DNA of 64,000 nucleotides. Origin: Armatimonadetes bacterium Uphvl-Ar1. Its GTDB lineage: Bacteria > Armatimonadota > Fimbriimonadia > Fimbriimonadales > Fimbriimonadaceae. Shown here piece after piece: positions 27,275 to 36,039 of the stretch; position 1 is the first letter of the stretch; the number at the start of each line of letters is the position of its first letter. The position numbers were made by a program, and so were the translations under genes. Location of the stretch: contig CP021423.1 in assembly GCA_002162075.1 (NCBI GenBank), positions 2,046,001 to 2,110,000 on the forward strand. Reading direction: 5' to 3'. The notes under the pieces were generated by a model. It was not told where the DNA came from, did no database searches, and saw only the letters and a list, made by a program, of their open reading frames with translations.

Positions 27275-28129
27275 ATGAATAAATTCACAGTCACGGGCCT
27301 CGCGCTCGCATTTGCCGTCGTTGGTCACGCACAAGTTTTCTCTAACAACGGAGGAACGGGCGACAACTTCACCAATGCTGGAGGGTCAAACCAAGGTCAA
27401 CTCGTCGGAACGACCGGTTGGGCCTATAACAACGTTCGCAACAACGGCAGCGTCGGAATCTCAACCGCCAACCCTTACAACGGCAACGGTTCAGTCCGAT
27501 TCGAAGGAACTCAAGGACCAGGCGGCTCAAGTTCAAAGTCCGACATTGAGTACCTTGTCAACCCAGTCGCATCTGGTGGAAACTACTTTTCAACTGGATC
27601 CCTGGGCAAACTCAATGACCTTGTTGGTATGAGCTATCGCTACTACCGCGATAGTTCGAGCACAAACGATCCCGGTCAAATGGTCGCTGCTCGAATCCTC
27701 ATTGATGCCGATGGTGACCTGAACACCACCGGCGATCGCGGAGGACTCGTCTGGGAACTTGCCTATAACGGTGGGGGAGCCGCTCCCCTCGACCAATGGG
27801 TTCTCATGGGCCTCGGCGGAAACACCAATGTTTGGAATTTTGGAGCCGGAATGGCTACCGCAACCGGTGGATACAACGTAACGCTCAACCAATGGAAAGC
27901 AGGAAATGGCACTGTCAACGGCAATTCTGCAATCATCGGCTTCAGCTACGGAGTTGGCTCCGGTTGGGGACCCAATCTCATGTTCCTCGATGACGCCGCG
28001 TGGCAACTCGATAACGGAATCACTAATCAAACAACCTCGAGTAATTTCGAGGTCGTCCCCGAACCAATGACCATGACCGTCCTCGCCCTTGCCGCCTTCG
28101 TCGCAAAACGAAAACGCAAGCAAAAGTAA
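27275..28129 (+). CDS. PEP-CTERM exported protein
   Basis: 284 residues. Signal peptide (MNKFTVTGLALAFAVVGHA), then an Asn/Gly-rich, beta-strand-rich domain (NNVRNNGSVGISTANPYNGNGSVRFEG) of the kind seen in extracellular lectin-like or carbohydrate-associated proteins, and a C-terminal VPEP, hydrophobic helix and KRKRKQK tail for exosortase-type sorting. ATG at 27275 has AGGAG upstream and is preferred over the longer frame. A terminator follows at 28147. It separates the nuoD/acetyltransferase pair from nuoE. Confidence 0.85.
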   Translation: MNKFTVTGLALAFAVVGHAQVFSNNGGTGDNFTNAGGSNQGQLVGTTGWAYNNVRNNGSVGISTANPYNGNGSVRFEGTQGPGGSSSKSDIEYLVNPVASGGNYFSTGSLGKLNDLVGMSYRYYRDSSSTNDPGQMVAARILIDADGDLNTTGDRGGLVWELAYNGGGAAPLDQWVLMGLGGNTNVWNFGAGMATATGGYNVTLNQWKAGNGTVNGNSAIIGFSYGVGSGWGPNLMFLDDAAWQLDNGITNQTTSSNFEVVPEPMTMTVLALAAFVAKRKRKQK

Positions 28130-28146
28130 GCAACTCAAACGTAGGA

Positions 28147-28183
28147 AAAGCCCCGGCAAGAACAAATTTCTCCGGGGCTTTCC
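28147..28183 (+). terminator. Terminator of PEP-CTERM gene
   Basis: Stem AAAGCCCCGG/CCGGGGCTTT with about 15 nt in the loop, then TCCC. Confidence 0.7.
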
Positions 28184-28213
28184 CACGCCCAAAACTTCCC
28201 CATTCAAAAACAG

Positions 28214-28219
28214 TAGAAT
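28214..28219 (+). promoter_or_regulatory. TAGAAT -10 element before nuoE
   Basis: AGTAGAATAAG lies 10 nt before the nuoE ATG. The same 11-mer occurs before nuoF (31460), and no Shine-Dalgarno sequence is visible. Confidence 0.5.
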
Positions 28220-28229
28220 AAGAAAACCG

Positions 28230-28841
28230 ATGAGCGACCTGATTCAACTCGGAGCCGTAAACGAACGGCCAAAAGCACCCCGACCCGAAGAACTCGAACT
28301 CAAGTTCTCCCAAACCGCCATCGATCAGCTCGAAGCCCTCAAAACCCACTACCCCAACGAAAAAGCGTGCATCCTCCCCTGCCTTTGGATCGCTCAAAGA
28401 GAATACGGCGGATACCTCAGCAGCAACGCTATCGCCGAAGTCGCCCACAGGCTCAACCGCTCTTATGCCGAGATCGAAGGCGTTGCAACGTTCTATAGCA
28501 TGTACAACACCGCTCACAGTGTTGGCAAACATATAATCGAAGTCTGTACATGCCTCACCTGCCACATGTGCGGAGCATATCGAATTGGCGATTATCTCAA
28601 AGAAAAACTCGGAGTTGACTTCGGCGAAACCACCCCCGACGGACTCTTCACCCTCCACGAAGTCGAATGCCTTAACGCCTGCGATCGAGCCCCACTTCTC
28701 CAAGTCGGCGATCAATACCATGGCCCCGTCGACCACGCTTATGTGGACAACCTCCTCGCTGAACTCAAAACCCAAGAGTCAACCGTTACCAAACTCGCCG
28801 ACGAAATTGTCAAAGTCCATCTGCAAGATGGTCAAAAATAG
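28230..28841 (+). CDS. nuoE: NADH-quinone oxidoreductase subunit E
   Basis: 203-residue 24-kDa-type subunit carrying a [2Fe-2S] cluster. Typical segments: ILPCLWIAQREYGGYLS, ATFYSMY, the first cysteine region VCTCLTCHMCGA and the second ECLNACDRAPLLQV, which hold the four cluster ligands. ATG at 28230 is chosen over longer upstream frames because of the -10 element placement and family length. Next to it on the other strand are the lipoprotein and pseudopilin of cassette 3. Confidence 0.95.
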   Translation: MSDLIQLGAVNERPKAPRPEELELKFSQTAIDQLEALKTHYPNEKACILPCLWIAQREYGGYLSSNAIAEVAHRLNRSYAEIEGVATFYSMYNTAHSVGKHIIEVCTCLTCHMCGAYRIGDYLKEKLGVDFGETTPDGLFTLHEVECLNACDRAPLLQVGDQYHGPVDHAYVDNLLAELKTQESTVTKLADEIVKVHLQDGQK

Positions 28842-28873
28842 AAGGCTTCCGAGTCGCCATTGACTCGGAAGCC
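28834..28873. terminator. Shared terminator of nuoE and cassette 3
   Basis: Perfect 12-bp stem GGCTTCCGAGTC/GACTCGGAAGCC with a 6-nt loop. Read on the minus strand it is followed by TTCTATTTTT, so it best fits the lipoprotein gene at 28894; on the plus strand the T-run is weak. Confidence 0.75.
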
Positions 28874-28893
28874 ATAGCTTCTTTGACAGGAAA

Positions 28894-29118
28894 CTACCTG
28901 CCGCGTTCTCCAGCCGTATTTGCCGATCCTTTTCCAGAACCTAGAGCTGGTGCTTCTGCAGTTCCAACCGCCCCATCGGCTCCAACTGGAGCACCAACAG
29001 ACGGATTGTCCGATGCCGTCGGACCCGACGGCTCATAGGGTTCCTCTTTCTCACCACATCCGATGAGGCCCGCACTCAAGCAGGCCACCAAAGTTGCAAT
29101 TAATATCAAGCGAGACAT
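28894..29118 (-). CDS. Small lipoprotein of cassette 3
   Basis: 74 residues with signal and lipobox SAGLIGC (Cys at about 21), then an acidic stretch and a Gly/Ala/Pro-rich low-complexity tail ending GERGR. The start overlaps the end of the pseudopilin gene by a few bases (stop at 29120), giving strong coupling. The longer frame to 29286 lies inside that pseudopilin in another frame and is rejected. Function unknown. Confidence 0.75.
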   Translation of the reverse strand: MSRLILIATLVACLSAGLIGCGEKEEPYEPSGPTASDNPSVGAPVGADGAVGTAEAPALGSGKGSANTAGERGR

Positions 29119-29119
29119 C

Positions 29120-30031
29120 TCAGTATTGATCTCGATCCGGTCGGAAGTAGCACCAATACTGAACACCAGATGTTGTTCCAGGCGCATAGCATGGATAGAA
29201 CGACCACTCAATTCCAACATTGTCGTATGTCGCAAACGGATCACCAAATGGATTGTTGTTTCCAACAGTTCGGCTTGGTGAACCAACCCGGATATTCCTT
29301 ACCGAAGAATCCGTTCGAACAATCGGGTAACCCTTGGCATAGATCCAGTAGGTGTAGTCACCGCCGTTATCCGTGTACCACATGGCTCCACTCATCAAGC
29401 CTGTCGTCTGGCCTTGAGGTCCGGCTCCCGGGCTGAACCGACAACCCAAAGTGCTCGAAAAACATGCGAGATAAGGACTTGAGTAGGCAATACCCGTGTG
29501 GTTCGCGCTACCATGTGCAGGCCAAAGGAGAGGAACAATGGAAACATCGCCAATCGCGGTTCCTGAGTACGTATGGAGCAAGCCATTCATACCCATTGAG
29601 ATTTTGTTCGGTTGGGGCCCGCCAGTTCGCTGAGTCGTAAACGAGGCACGTCCTTCAGTAGGAACACCAGCAAACTCGGTGATCTGAGGGTTCTTGCGAT
29701 ACGGCTCGGTACTGTTCGACCAGTGGAAGTAGTCCTCATCATCCCGGTAAAAGCCGTTGTTACACCATCCTGTAGGATAAGCACCACCGTAGCCAACCCA
29801 CAATCCTTGCTGAGTACCGTTCCGACGAGAATAGGCACTAGGCATCAAATCATCGTAGTCCGCCATGTAAATCATGAAGCCCGTAGCCGTTTGCTTCAGG
29901 TTGCTGACAGATTGAGTTTTCTTTGCCGAAGTTTTTGCCTGGGCAAAAACAGGGAATAGAATTGCCGCCAAGATCGCAATGATCGCAATCACGACCAGCA
30001 ATTCAATCAATGTGAATGCAGTTCGTTTCAT
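29120..30031 (-). CDS. Pseudopilin-type protein of cassette 3
   Basis: 303 residues; [12 protein letters not shown] signal and the same FPVFAQAK helix end as the two plus-strand pseudopilins. Mature part: MADYDDLMPSA, aromatic- and Gly-rich middle with cysteines, C-terminus FRPDRDQY. ATG at 30031 has GAGG and the leader GGACTTATT shared with the gene at 31312. An extended -10 (TGATATAAT) lies about 50 nt upstream. Transcribed convergently with nuoE. Confidence 0.87.
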   Translation of the reverse strand: MKRTAFTLIELLVVIAIIAILAAILFPVFAQAKTSAKKTQSVSNLKQTATGFMIYMADYDDLMPSAYSRRNGTQQGLWVGYGGAYPTGWCNNGFYRDDEDYFHWSNSTEPYRKNPQITEFAGVPTEGRASFTTQRTGGPQPNKISMGMNGLLHTYSGTAIGDVSIVPLLWPAHGSANHTGIAYSSPYLACFSSTLGCRFSPGAGPQGQTTGLMSGAMWYTDNGGDYTYWIYAKGYPIVRTDSSVRNIRVGSPSRTVGNNNPFGDPFATYDNVGIEWSFYPCYAPGTTSGVQYWCYFRPDRDQY

Positions 30032-30078
30032 CTGAAATAAGTCCTCGAAGGCATTCAAATGCGACTGCCTCCAAAAAC

Positions 30079-30084
30079 ATTATA
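30079..30084 (-). promoter_or_regulatory. Extended -10 promoter of cassette 3
   Basis: Minus strand TGATATAAT (TGn-TATAAT), 48 nt before the pseudopilin start. Confidence 0.6.
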
Positions 30085-30136
30085 TCAGACTTTAGGCCCA
30101 AATATCGAACTTTTTCAGATCGAATGGATGAGTAAG

Positions 30137-30176
30137 GTAGGGAGGAGATCGCGTCGCGCCTCAACCCTACCTTCGT
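30137..30176 (-). terminator. Possible terminator of cassette 4
   Basis: 9-bp stem AAGGTAGGG/CCCTACCTT with a GC-rich inner loop, located just after the lipoprotein stop at 30186. It lacks a long T-run. Confidence 0.5.
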
Positions 30177-30185
30177 GATTACACG

Positions 30186-30401
30186 CTACCTGCTACCGCG
30201 CTGAGTCGGATCATTCGGATCCATCCCGGAAGCCGCCGCCTTTTCTTGCCCACGTGCTTCCGCCGCCGCGCCAGAATCTCCTTCGAGATCCTTCGCGACT
30301 TCTGCAGAACCGCTCTTGGGAGCCTCGTCGCCCTGGTTACAACCTACCAGAGCAACGAGCGCAAAGCAACCAATCAATGCTGTCCAAAGCAAGTTTTTCA
30401 T
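30186..30401 (-). CDS. Small lipoprotein of cassette 4
   Basis: 71 residues; signal with lipobox LVALVGC (Cys at about 21). Tail rich in Ala, Gly and Glu, ending DPTQRGSR, reminiscent of the GERGR end of the lipoprotein at 28894. It starts 2 nt after the stop of its pseudopilin gene (30404). Predicted membrane-anchored accessory; no known domain. Confidence 0.76.
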   Translation of the reverse strand: MKNLLWTALIGCFALVALVGCNQGDEAPKSGSAEVAKDLEGDSGAAAEARGQEKAAASGMDPNDPTQRGSR

Positions 30402-30403
30402 GC

Positions 30404-31312
30404 TTAGTAAGCCGCGATTGGGTTTCCTGTAACTGTCGATCCGTCCCAGTCCGGTCGGAACAAGAAAGCATGGCAGTAGTTTTGGTCATACCAGTTCAGC
30501 AACGGTGCTGAAATACCATTGCTCGTCGGATAGTTTGCAAACGGATCTGTTCTAAAGTCAGTCCGCGTTCCCGCACCAAAGTTCATACCAAGTCGTCGCG
30601 TCTTAGCACTACTGTCTGCAAACACCCATGTTTGGGTATTCCCATAGATGTGCTGGGACGCGTATGGTGTAAACCAGTAGGAAATTGAACCTGCACCACC
30701 GCATGTTGGGGAAGTTGGAACGTAAGAGCAATTCGCCGCTGTCGGGCATGACAGCGCAGGAAATGGGCCTGTGTCAAATCCGACCACGTTATCTCGTCCA
30801 CCAGCTTGCGTCAACAATGGCGTTGTCGATACGCTTGCGATTGCCGTTGCCGAGTATGTGTGGAGCAAGCCGTTATATCCGTAACCAACTTTCGCTGGAT
30901 TCTTGACTCGTGTTGCATTCAACGTGTTGTAGAAAGCAATCGTCAAGTCCTGCCCTGCAGGTGATTCCAACATTTGAAGGTTCTTGACGTACGGAGCCGT
31001 CACGTTGTGGAACGAGCCTTGCGACCACTGCTGAACGCCGCCCGTATTGTTGCTCCAGTCGGCTGGTACAGCATGCCAGCTCGACCACGCCCACGTTCCG
31101 GTCGCAAATCGTCCGAAGGCTGTCGGCATAACATCATCGTAATCAGCGAGATAAATTTGAGTCGCGGTTCCCAACTGTTTAACGTTGCTCAAAGACTGCG
31201 TCTTCTTCGCTGCTGTCTTCGCTTGCGCAAAGACCGGGAACAAAATTGCCGCCAAAATCGCGATAATCGCAATCACGACCAGCAGTTCAATCAATGTAAA
31301 TGCTTTCTTCAT
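30404..31312 (-). CDS. Pseudopilin-type protein of cassette 4
   Basis: 302 residues with [11 protein letters not shown] and the FPVFAQAK helix end. The mature domain contains [26 protein letters not shown], a cysteine-rich stretch and FRPDWDG near the C-terminus. ATG at 31312 follows the leader GGACTTATTCAC, almost the same as in cassette 3, suggesting a shared translational signal. The longer frame to 31408 has no typical start context. Diverges from nuoF across about 160 bp. Confidence 0.87.
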   Translation of the reverse strand: MKKAFTLIELLVVIAIIAILAAILFPVFAQAKTAAKKTQSLSNVKQLGTATQIYLADYDDVMPTAFGRFATGTWAWSSWHAVPADWSNNTGGVQQWSQGSFHNVTAPYVKNLQMLESPAGQDLTIAFYNTLNATRVKNPAKVGYGYNGLLHTYSATAIASVSTTPLLTQAGGRDNVVGFDTGPFPALSCPTAANCSYVPTSPTCGGAGSISYWFTPYASQHIYGNTQTWVFADSSAKTRRLGMNFGAGTRTDFRTDPFANYPTSNGISAPLLNWYDQNYCHAFLFRPDWDGSTVTGNPIAAY

Positions 31313-31459
31313 GTGAATAAGTCCTTCTTGTCTCAGACCGAAGCCAGAGACAAAGAAACAGCCAGAGCACGTGGGTGAAGAACCTACGAGCCCAGGCTGT
31401 CTCATCAACCAATACCTTCAGACCCACCCCGCCCGCCAACTCAAACCACCTATCCCGAG

Positions 31460-31465
31460 TAGAAT
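31460..31465 (+). promoter_or_regulatory. TAGAAT -10 element before nuoF
   Basis: GAGTAGAATAAG, the same box as in front of nuoE, lies 9 nt before the ATG at 31475. Confidence 0.5.
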
Positions 31466-31474
31466 AAGCAACCG

Positions 31475-32803
31475 ATGGCCGAATACAAGCTTCTATTCGA
31501 ACACTCCCACGACCCTGAGTTCAAAACCCTTCGAGGCTATCAAGCCAAAGGCGGATACAAAGGGCTCGAAAAAGCCTTCCGAATGGAACGCCAAGCCATC
31601 ATCGACGAAATCAAAGCCTCCGGTCTCCGCGGACGAGGCGGTGCCGGATTCCCCACCTGGATCAAGTGGAACGGAATCCCCAAAGAAAAAACCCAAACCC
31701 ACTACGTTCTTTGCAACGCCGACGAAGGCGAACCCGGCACGTTCAAAGACAAGCAAATCATGGAAACAACCCCCTTCGTTCTGATCGAAGGGATGACCAT
31801 CGCCGCATTTGCGACCCAAGCCGAAGTCGGTTACATCTACGTCCGCGCCGAATTCGTTGACGCCTGCCGATCCCTCCGCCAAGCCATCGATGAAGCCTAC
31901 GCCGGCGGCTTCCTCGGCAAAAACATCCAAGGCTCCGGATTCGATTTTGACCTCTATCTCCACCTCGGTGCTGGCTCCTACGAATGCGGCGAAGAATCCG
32001 CCCTCATGAGTTCCCTCATGGGCGAACGCGGAATGCCCCGCCTCAAATTTCCCCACGCCCCCCTCCCCACTATCAGCGGTCTCTTTGAACGACCGACCGT
32101 TATCAACAACGTTGAATCTTACGCCTGCGCCCCTTACATCGTGGAAAAAGGCGGAGAGTGGTATGCCACCCTCGGCGCATCCACCAAAAACTCCCGGGGA
32201 ACCAAACTCTTCAGCGTTTCCGGTCACGTCAACAAACCCGGAAACTACGAAATCGAATTCGGCACCACCCTCACCGAACTCCTCGAACTCTCCGGCGGAA
32301 TGAAAGGCGGCAAACTCAAAGCCTGCGTCCCCGGCGGCTCGTCCGTCCCCATCATCAATGCCGAAGCCGTCAGCGAAGCCATCATCGGCTACGAAGAAAT
32401 GGCCGAAGTCCAATCAATGGTCGGCTCCGGCGCCTGTATGTTCCTCAACGAACACACCTGCATCGTCAGCTTCATCTGGCGCACCGCCTATTTCTATGCC
32501 ATGGAATCATGCGGAAAATGCACCCCCTGCCGCGAAGGCACAAAGTGGATGGAGCAAATCCTCCGCCGAATTATCATGGGCAACGGACAACCTGGCGACA
32601 TGGATCTCCTCCTCCAAATCACCCAACAAATTGATGGTCGTAGCTTCTGCGGACTTGGTGACGCCGCCGCCTGGCCCGTCGCCGCTGCCATCCGCGTCTT
32701 CCCCGAAGAGTTCGAGTACTACATCAAGCACGGAAAATCAATGGTCAACACCCCCGAAGCCCGCGCCCTCGCCCCATCTTGGCAACAACCTGTCCTGGTC
32801 TAA
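31475..32803 (+). CDS. nuoF: NADH-quinone oxidoreductase subunit F
   Basis: 442-residue 51-kDa-type subunit, the NADH and FMN site of complex I. Motifs: GLRGRGGAGFPTWIKW (NADH site), CNADEGEPGTFKD (FMN), GAGSYECGEESALMSSLMG, and the [4Fe-4S] cluster motif SCGKCTPCREG plus a later SFCGLGDAA. Complete. It is the last nuo gene in the window; nuoG and the membrane subunits H-N are not next to it, since the following gene is a PEP-CTERM protein. Confidence 0.96.
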   Translation: MAEYKLLFEHSHDPEFKTLRGYQAKGGYKGLEKAFRMERQAIIDEIKASGLRGRGGAGFPTWIKWNGIPKEKTQTHYVLCNADEGEPGTFKDKQIMETTPFVLIEGMTIAAFATQAEVGYIYVRAEFVDACRSLRQAIDEAYAGGFLGKNIQGSGFDFDLYLHLGAGSYECGEESALMSSLMGERGMPRLKFPHAPLPTISGLFERPTVINNVESYACAPYIVEKGGEWYATLGASTKNSRGTKLFSVSGHVNKPGNYEIEFGTTLTELLELSGGMKGGKLKACVPGGSSVPIINAEAVSEAIIGYEEMAEVQSMVGSGACMFLNEHTCIVSFIWRTAYFYAMESCGKCTPCREGTKWMEQILRRIIMGNGQPGDMDLLLQITQQIDGRSFCGLGDAAAWPVAAAIRVFPEEFEYYIKHGKSMVNTPEARALAPSWQQPVLV

Positions 32804-32965
32804 ACTTACCAACCATTTCAACTGAACTGAGTGGGGCAGGTGCTCAAATGCCGTCCCTCCAGTCCAACTAGATTGCCTACTGATGATCCATTTCACGATC
32901 ATTTCACGATCATCGTTTACACTGTCCTAGCTGGGTTTCCCCAGTCAAACAAGAGGACACAAACC

Positions 32966-33730
32966 ATGAAAACACATCTAACCCTGGCAATCATCGCCAT
33001 CGCGTCATTCGCCAACGCCGACTTCGTCTACAACGAATTCTCATCCCCAGCCGATCTCCAACTCAACGGCACTGCCGCGACTTTCGGATCTGTTCTCCGA
33101 ATGACCGAAGCAGACGTCTCCGGTCAAACCGCAACCGCATGGCACACCAACCTTCAAGACCTTTCAAACGGTTTCGCCGTTGTCGCCGTCTTCAACGGTA
33201 ACGGAACCTCCGATCTCGGAAACTGGGGCCCAAATAGCGGTGCCGATGGCCTCGCCTTCGCTTTCCAAAGCGATTCAACCACTGCAATCGGCAACGGCGG
33301 TGGAGATAACGGAATCGGAGGGATCGCCAATATGGTCGCAATCTCGTACCGAACATTCTGGAACGATATCAAACTCATCACCACCGATAGCAATGGAGAT
33401 ATCGTAGACGAACTCACCTGGAACTACAACTTCGACGACAACATCAATTACGCCCTCGCCGCAACCTGGAACCCCAACTCAACAACCTGGAATATCTTCG
33501 CCGGACTAACCCAAAACGGGCTGAGTCTTGTGGGCTCCGCAAATCTCGATACCTCCAGCTACTTCGCCAATCCGGTCTATGCTGGTCTCGGATCAGGCAC
33601 CGGCGGAGCAGATAACAATAATGACGTTCTCGCCTGGTCGGTGACCGCCGAAGCCGTCCCAGAACCCGCAACCATGACCATCCTCGGCCTCGCCGCCATC
33701 GCTGCCCTTCGCAAAAAGCGCAACGCTTAG
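32966..33730 (+). CDS. PEP-CTERM exported protein, lectin-like
   Basis: 254 residues. Signal peptide ending ANA; the mature domain resembles L-type lectin-like beta sandwiches (NGTAATFGSVLRMT, GADGLAFAFQSD, MVAISYRTFWNDI), followed by VPEPATMTILGLAAIAALRKKRNA for sorting and cleavage. ATG at 32966 has GAGG upstream; the upstream frame is rejected. Terminator at 33737. A short tandem ATTTCACGATC pair precedes it (about 32889), possibly regulatory. Confidence 0.86.
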   Translation: MKTHLTLAIIAIASFANADFVYNEFSSPADLQLNGTAATFGSVLRMTEADVSGQTATAWHTNLQDLSNGFAVVAVFNGNGTSDLGNWGPNSGADGLAFAFQSDSTTAIGNGGGDNGIGGIANMVAISYRTFWNDIKLITTDSNGDIVDELTWNYNFDDNINYALAATWNPNSTTWNIFAGLTQNGLSLVGSANLDTSSYFANPVYAGLGSGTGGADNNNDVLAWSVTAEAVPEPATMTILGLAAIAALRKKRNA

Positions 33731-33736
33731 GAAATT

Positions 33737-33773
33737 GTAAGCGAGAATGGCTCGGTCCATTCTCGCTTACTTT
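33737..33773 (+). terminator. Terminator of the PEP-CTERM gene
   Basis: 14-bp perfect stem GTAAGCGAGAATGG/CCATTCTCGCTTAC with a 6-nt loop, followed by TTT. Confidence 0.85.
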
Positions 33774-33894
33774 CCGACATGAATTACATAACCATTACAT
33801 AAAATCCAACGAATCGATAAATTCTCGAATTCTCGCAAAACTACCTGGCCCATAAAGACAAACTGAGCTTGAAAGTCGCTAAACTAGAGCAATC

Positions 33895-34553
33895 ATGAGA
33901 GGAATCACGTTTACCCTTGCAGTAGTTGCTGCGGGAATCTCGCAAGCCGCTGGGTTCAACTTCACCTTCGACGATAACAACCAAGATTGGACTCGTGGAA
34001 ACTTTGGCGACGGTTTTGCAAATATCAATACAAATTCCAACGGCGCAGCAACGATGGTCGGCGGTGGCGAATTCGGCGGCTACATCGCCGGAACTGATCA
34101 CGGCGGATACGCCTACCACTTCTCGCCAAATCTGGGCGGGGGTCACGGTGCTCTCTTTGGTCAAACGCTCAGTTTCGATTTCCAATCAGCTGGAAATGGC
34201 GGTGAAGACCCCTGCTTGTCCTCATGTCTTCAACTGATTTCCTCGTCGTAGAGCGCACTGTAACTGCCGGAACGTCATTTACAAATTGGCAATTCTCACT
34301 TGACACTTCAACCAATTTCTATTTCAACAGCAGTCAATACAACGACGGAGCGAGTGCTGTTTTCGCAACCAACGCTGATATCCAAAATGTCTTGAATGAC
34401 CTCAGATTCGTAGGAATCTCGACAGATATTGCGAACGGGGGAGATACGACGCGCCTCGACAACGTTACCGCCGAAGCCGTCCCCGAGCCTGCAACCATGA
34501 CCATCCTCGGTCTCGCCGCCCTCACCGCTCTTCGCAAAAAGCGCAAAGCATAA
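33895..34553 (+). CDS. PEP-CTERM exported protein, interrupted by one frameshift
   Basis: The first frame has a signal peptide ending SQA and a domain with FNFTFDDNNQDWTRGNFGDGF, then leaves the family pattern after GNGGEDP. The next frame supplies LLVLMSSTDFLVVERTVTAG and runs to VPEPATMTILGLAALTALRKKRKA. One base missing from the four-C run at 34209-34212 joins them into about 219 residues. A TAAACT element lies 9 nt before the ATG, and a terminator at 34568 follows. Related in ending to the gene at 32966; both may be sorted by the same exosortase, which is not in the window. Confidence 0.8.
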
Positions 34554-34567
34554 TCAGCCCAATAACG

Positions 34568-34600
34568 AGAAAGCGAGAGTCACCCAGGCTCTCGCTTTCT
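34568..34600 (+). terminator. Terminator of the second PEP-CTERM gene
   Basis: 12-bp perfect stem AGAAAGCGAGAG/CTCTCGCTTTCT with a 9-nt loop. Confidence 0.8.
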
Positions 34601-34654
34601 TACGTCTCACCCCAAAAGAATCCTTCGAGAGAAAAAACAACTCTGTCCTTTCAC

Positions 34655-35434
34655 ATGCTCGAAATCTTCGGCTGGATCGGTACCTTTCTCGTCGGATTCG
34701 TCCTCGGACTCCTCGGAGGCGGAGGATCGATCCTCATTGTCCCTGTCCTCGTCTACCTGTTCCGACTCTCCGCCGAAATCAGCACATCCCTCTCCCTCCT
34801 TGTCGTTGGCCTCGCCTCCGCGATCGGCCTGACTCTCACCCCCGCCAAAAAAGAAATCCACTGGCCTACCGCCATCGCCTTTGCCATCCCAAGCGGAATC
34901 GGCGCATTCCTCGCCCGCCGATTCTTCGTCCCCGCCACCCCTGACCCAATCCTCGGCCTCAGTAAAGATGCCTTCCTCCTTGTTCTCTTCGCCGCCCTCA
35001 TGCTGATCATCAGCATCCGCATGATCCGCCCCGACAAATCCCCTTCGCCAACCCAACAGTCCCCCAAAACCGACTTTCTCAGATCAACCCCCGCGGGACT
35101 CCTCGTCGGCACCACCGCCGGTTACCTCGGAGCCGGTGGCGGCTTTCTCATTGTCCCCGCCCTCACCCAAATCCTCCGCCTCTCCATCACCACCGCCATC
35201 CCAACTTCACTTGCCATCATCGCCGCCCAATCTCTCATCGGCTTTTCCGGTGCCCTTGGCCAACCAATCGACTACCCCTTTGCCTTCATCCTGACCACCG
35301 TCGCGATCACCGGAGTCATTGCCGGATCATCTGCAAAGTCCAAAATCAACCCCGCAAAGCTCAAACCGATCTTCGGCTATTTCGTTCTCATCGTAGGCAT
35401 TTTCATGCTCAGCCAAGAACTCATTCTCAAATAG
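34655..35434 (+). CDS. TSUP family permease (TauE/SafE type)
   Basis: 259 residues with about eight membrane helices. The N-terminal half has the family's glycine-rich segment LGLLGGGGSILIVPVLVYLF; the second half repeats it as GYLGAGGGFLIVPAL. TSUP proteins move sulfite, organosulfonates or other sulfur anions. It is followed by a rhodanese and a persulfide dioxygenase gene, so export of sulfite or thiosulfate made by the dioxygenase is the likely role (inference from context). Confidence 0.9.
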   Translation: MLEIFGWIGTFLVGFVLGLLGGGGSILIVPVLVYLFRLSAEISTSLSLLVVGLASAIGLTLTPAKKEIHWPTAIAFAIPSGIGAFLARRFFVPATPDPILGLSKDAFLLVLFAALMLIISIRMIRPDKSPSPTQQSPKTDFLRSTPAGLLVGTTAGYLGAGGGFLIVPALTQILRLSITTAIPTSLAIIAAQSLIGFSGALGQPIDYPFAFILTTVAITGVIAGSSAKSKINPAKLKPIFGYFVLIVGIFMLSQELILK

Positions 35435-35490
35435 TCCCAGCCCCCAGAATCCATTTTTCGACGTATTGACTCTCCCTTGATAACAACGCA

Positions 35491-36039
35491 ATGAACATCA
35501 CACTTCAGCAACTCGACCAGCTCCAAACAAGCCCGACCAAGCCCCAACTCATCGACGTCCGTGGGCCCTCAGAATTCGCGGCGGGACACATCCCCGGCGC
35601 AATCAACATCCCCATGGATCAAATCGAATCCCGACTGGCGGATCTTCACGAAGAAGACGTGGTCCTCGTCTGCCAATCTGGACGCCGCGCCGGGATGACC
35701 TGCGAACTGATCCAACACCAGCACCCAAAGCTCAAAGTTCTCGATGGCGGAACGGTCGCCTGGCAATCCGCCAACCGACCCGTAGTTTCCAGCACCCAAA
35801 CCCGATGGTCGCTTGATCGCCAAGTTCGCCTCGGTGCCGGACTCCTCATTCTTACCGGAATGTCCCTCGGCTACTTCCTCAACCCCGGCTGGTACGGACT
35901 CGCCGCATTTGTCGGCGCCGGACTCACTTTTGCCGGATTAACCGATATCTGCGGCATGGCTTTTGTCCTCGCTAAACTGCCCTGGAACAAGCCCGCCTCA
36001 TGTCAAAACCCGACCAACCAAAAGGTACAAAACTCATGA
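35491..36039 (+). CDS. Rhodanese-DUF2892 membrane protein
   Basis: 182 residues: a rhodanese domain (about 1-100) with the intact active-site Cys in LVCQSGRRAGM, then two membrane helices in a DUF2892-type domain (RLGAGLLILTGMSLGYFLNPGWYGLAAFVGAGL, TDICGMAFVLAKLPWN). It would pass sulfane sulfur at the membrane. Its stop overlaps the start of the dioxygenase gene by 4 nt (ATGA). Confidence 0.9.
   Translation: MNITLQQLDQLQTSPTKPQLIDVRGPSEFAAGHIPGAINIPMDQIESRLADLHEEDVVLVCQSGRRAGMTCELIQHQHPKLKVLDGGTVAWQSANRPVVSSTQTRWSLDRQVRLGAGLLILTGMSLGYFLNPGWYGLAAFVGAGLTFAGLTDICGMAFVLAKLPWNKPASCQNPTNQKVQNS

Noticed and set aside
32889-32914. ATTTCACGATC repeated twice, considered as CRISPR or iteron
   Set aside because: Only two adjacent units without spacers, so just a short tandem duplication.
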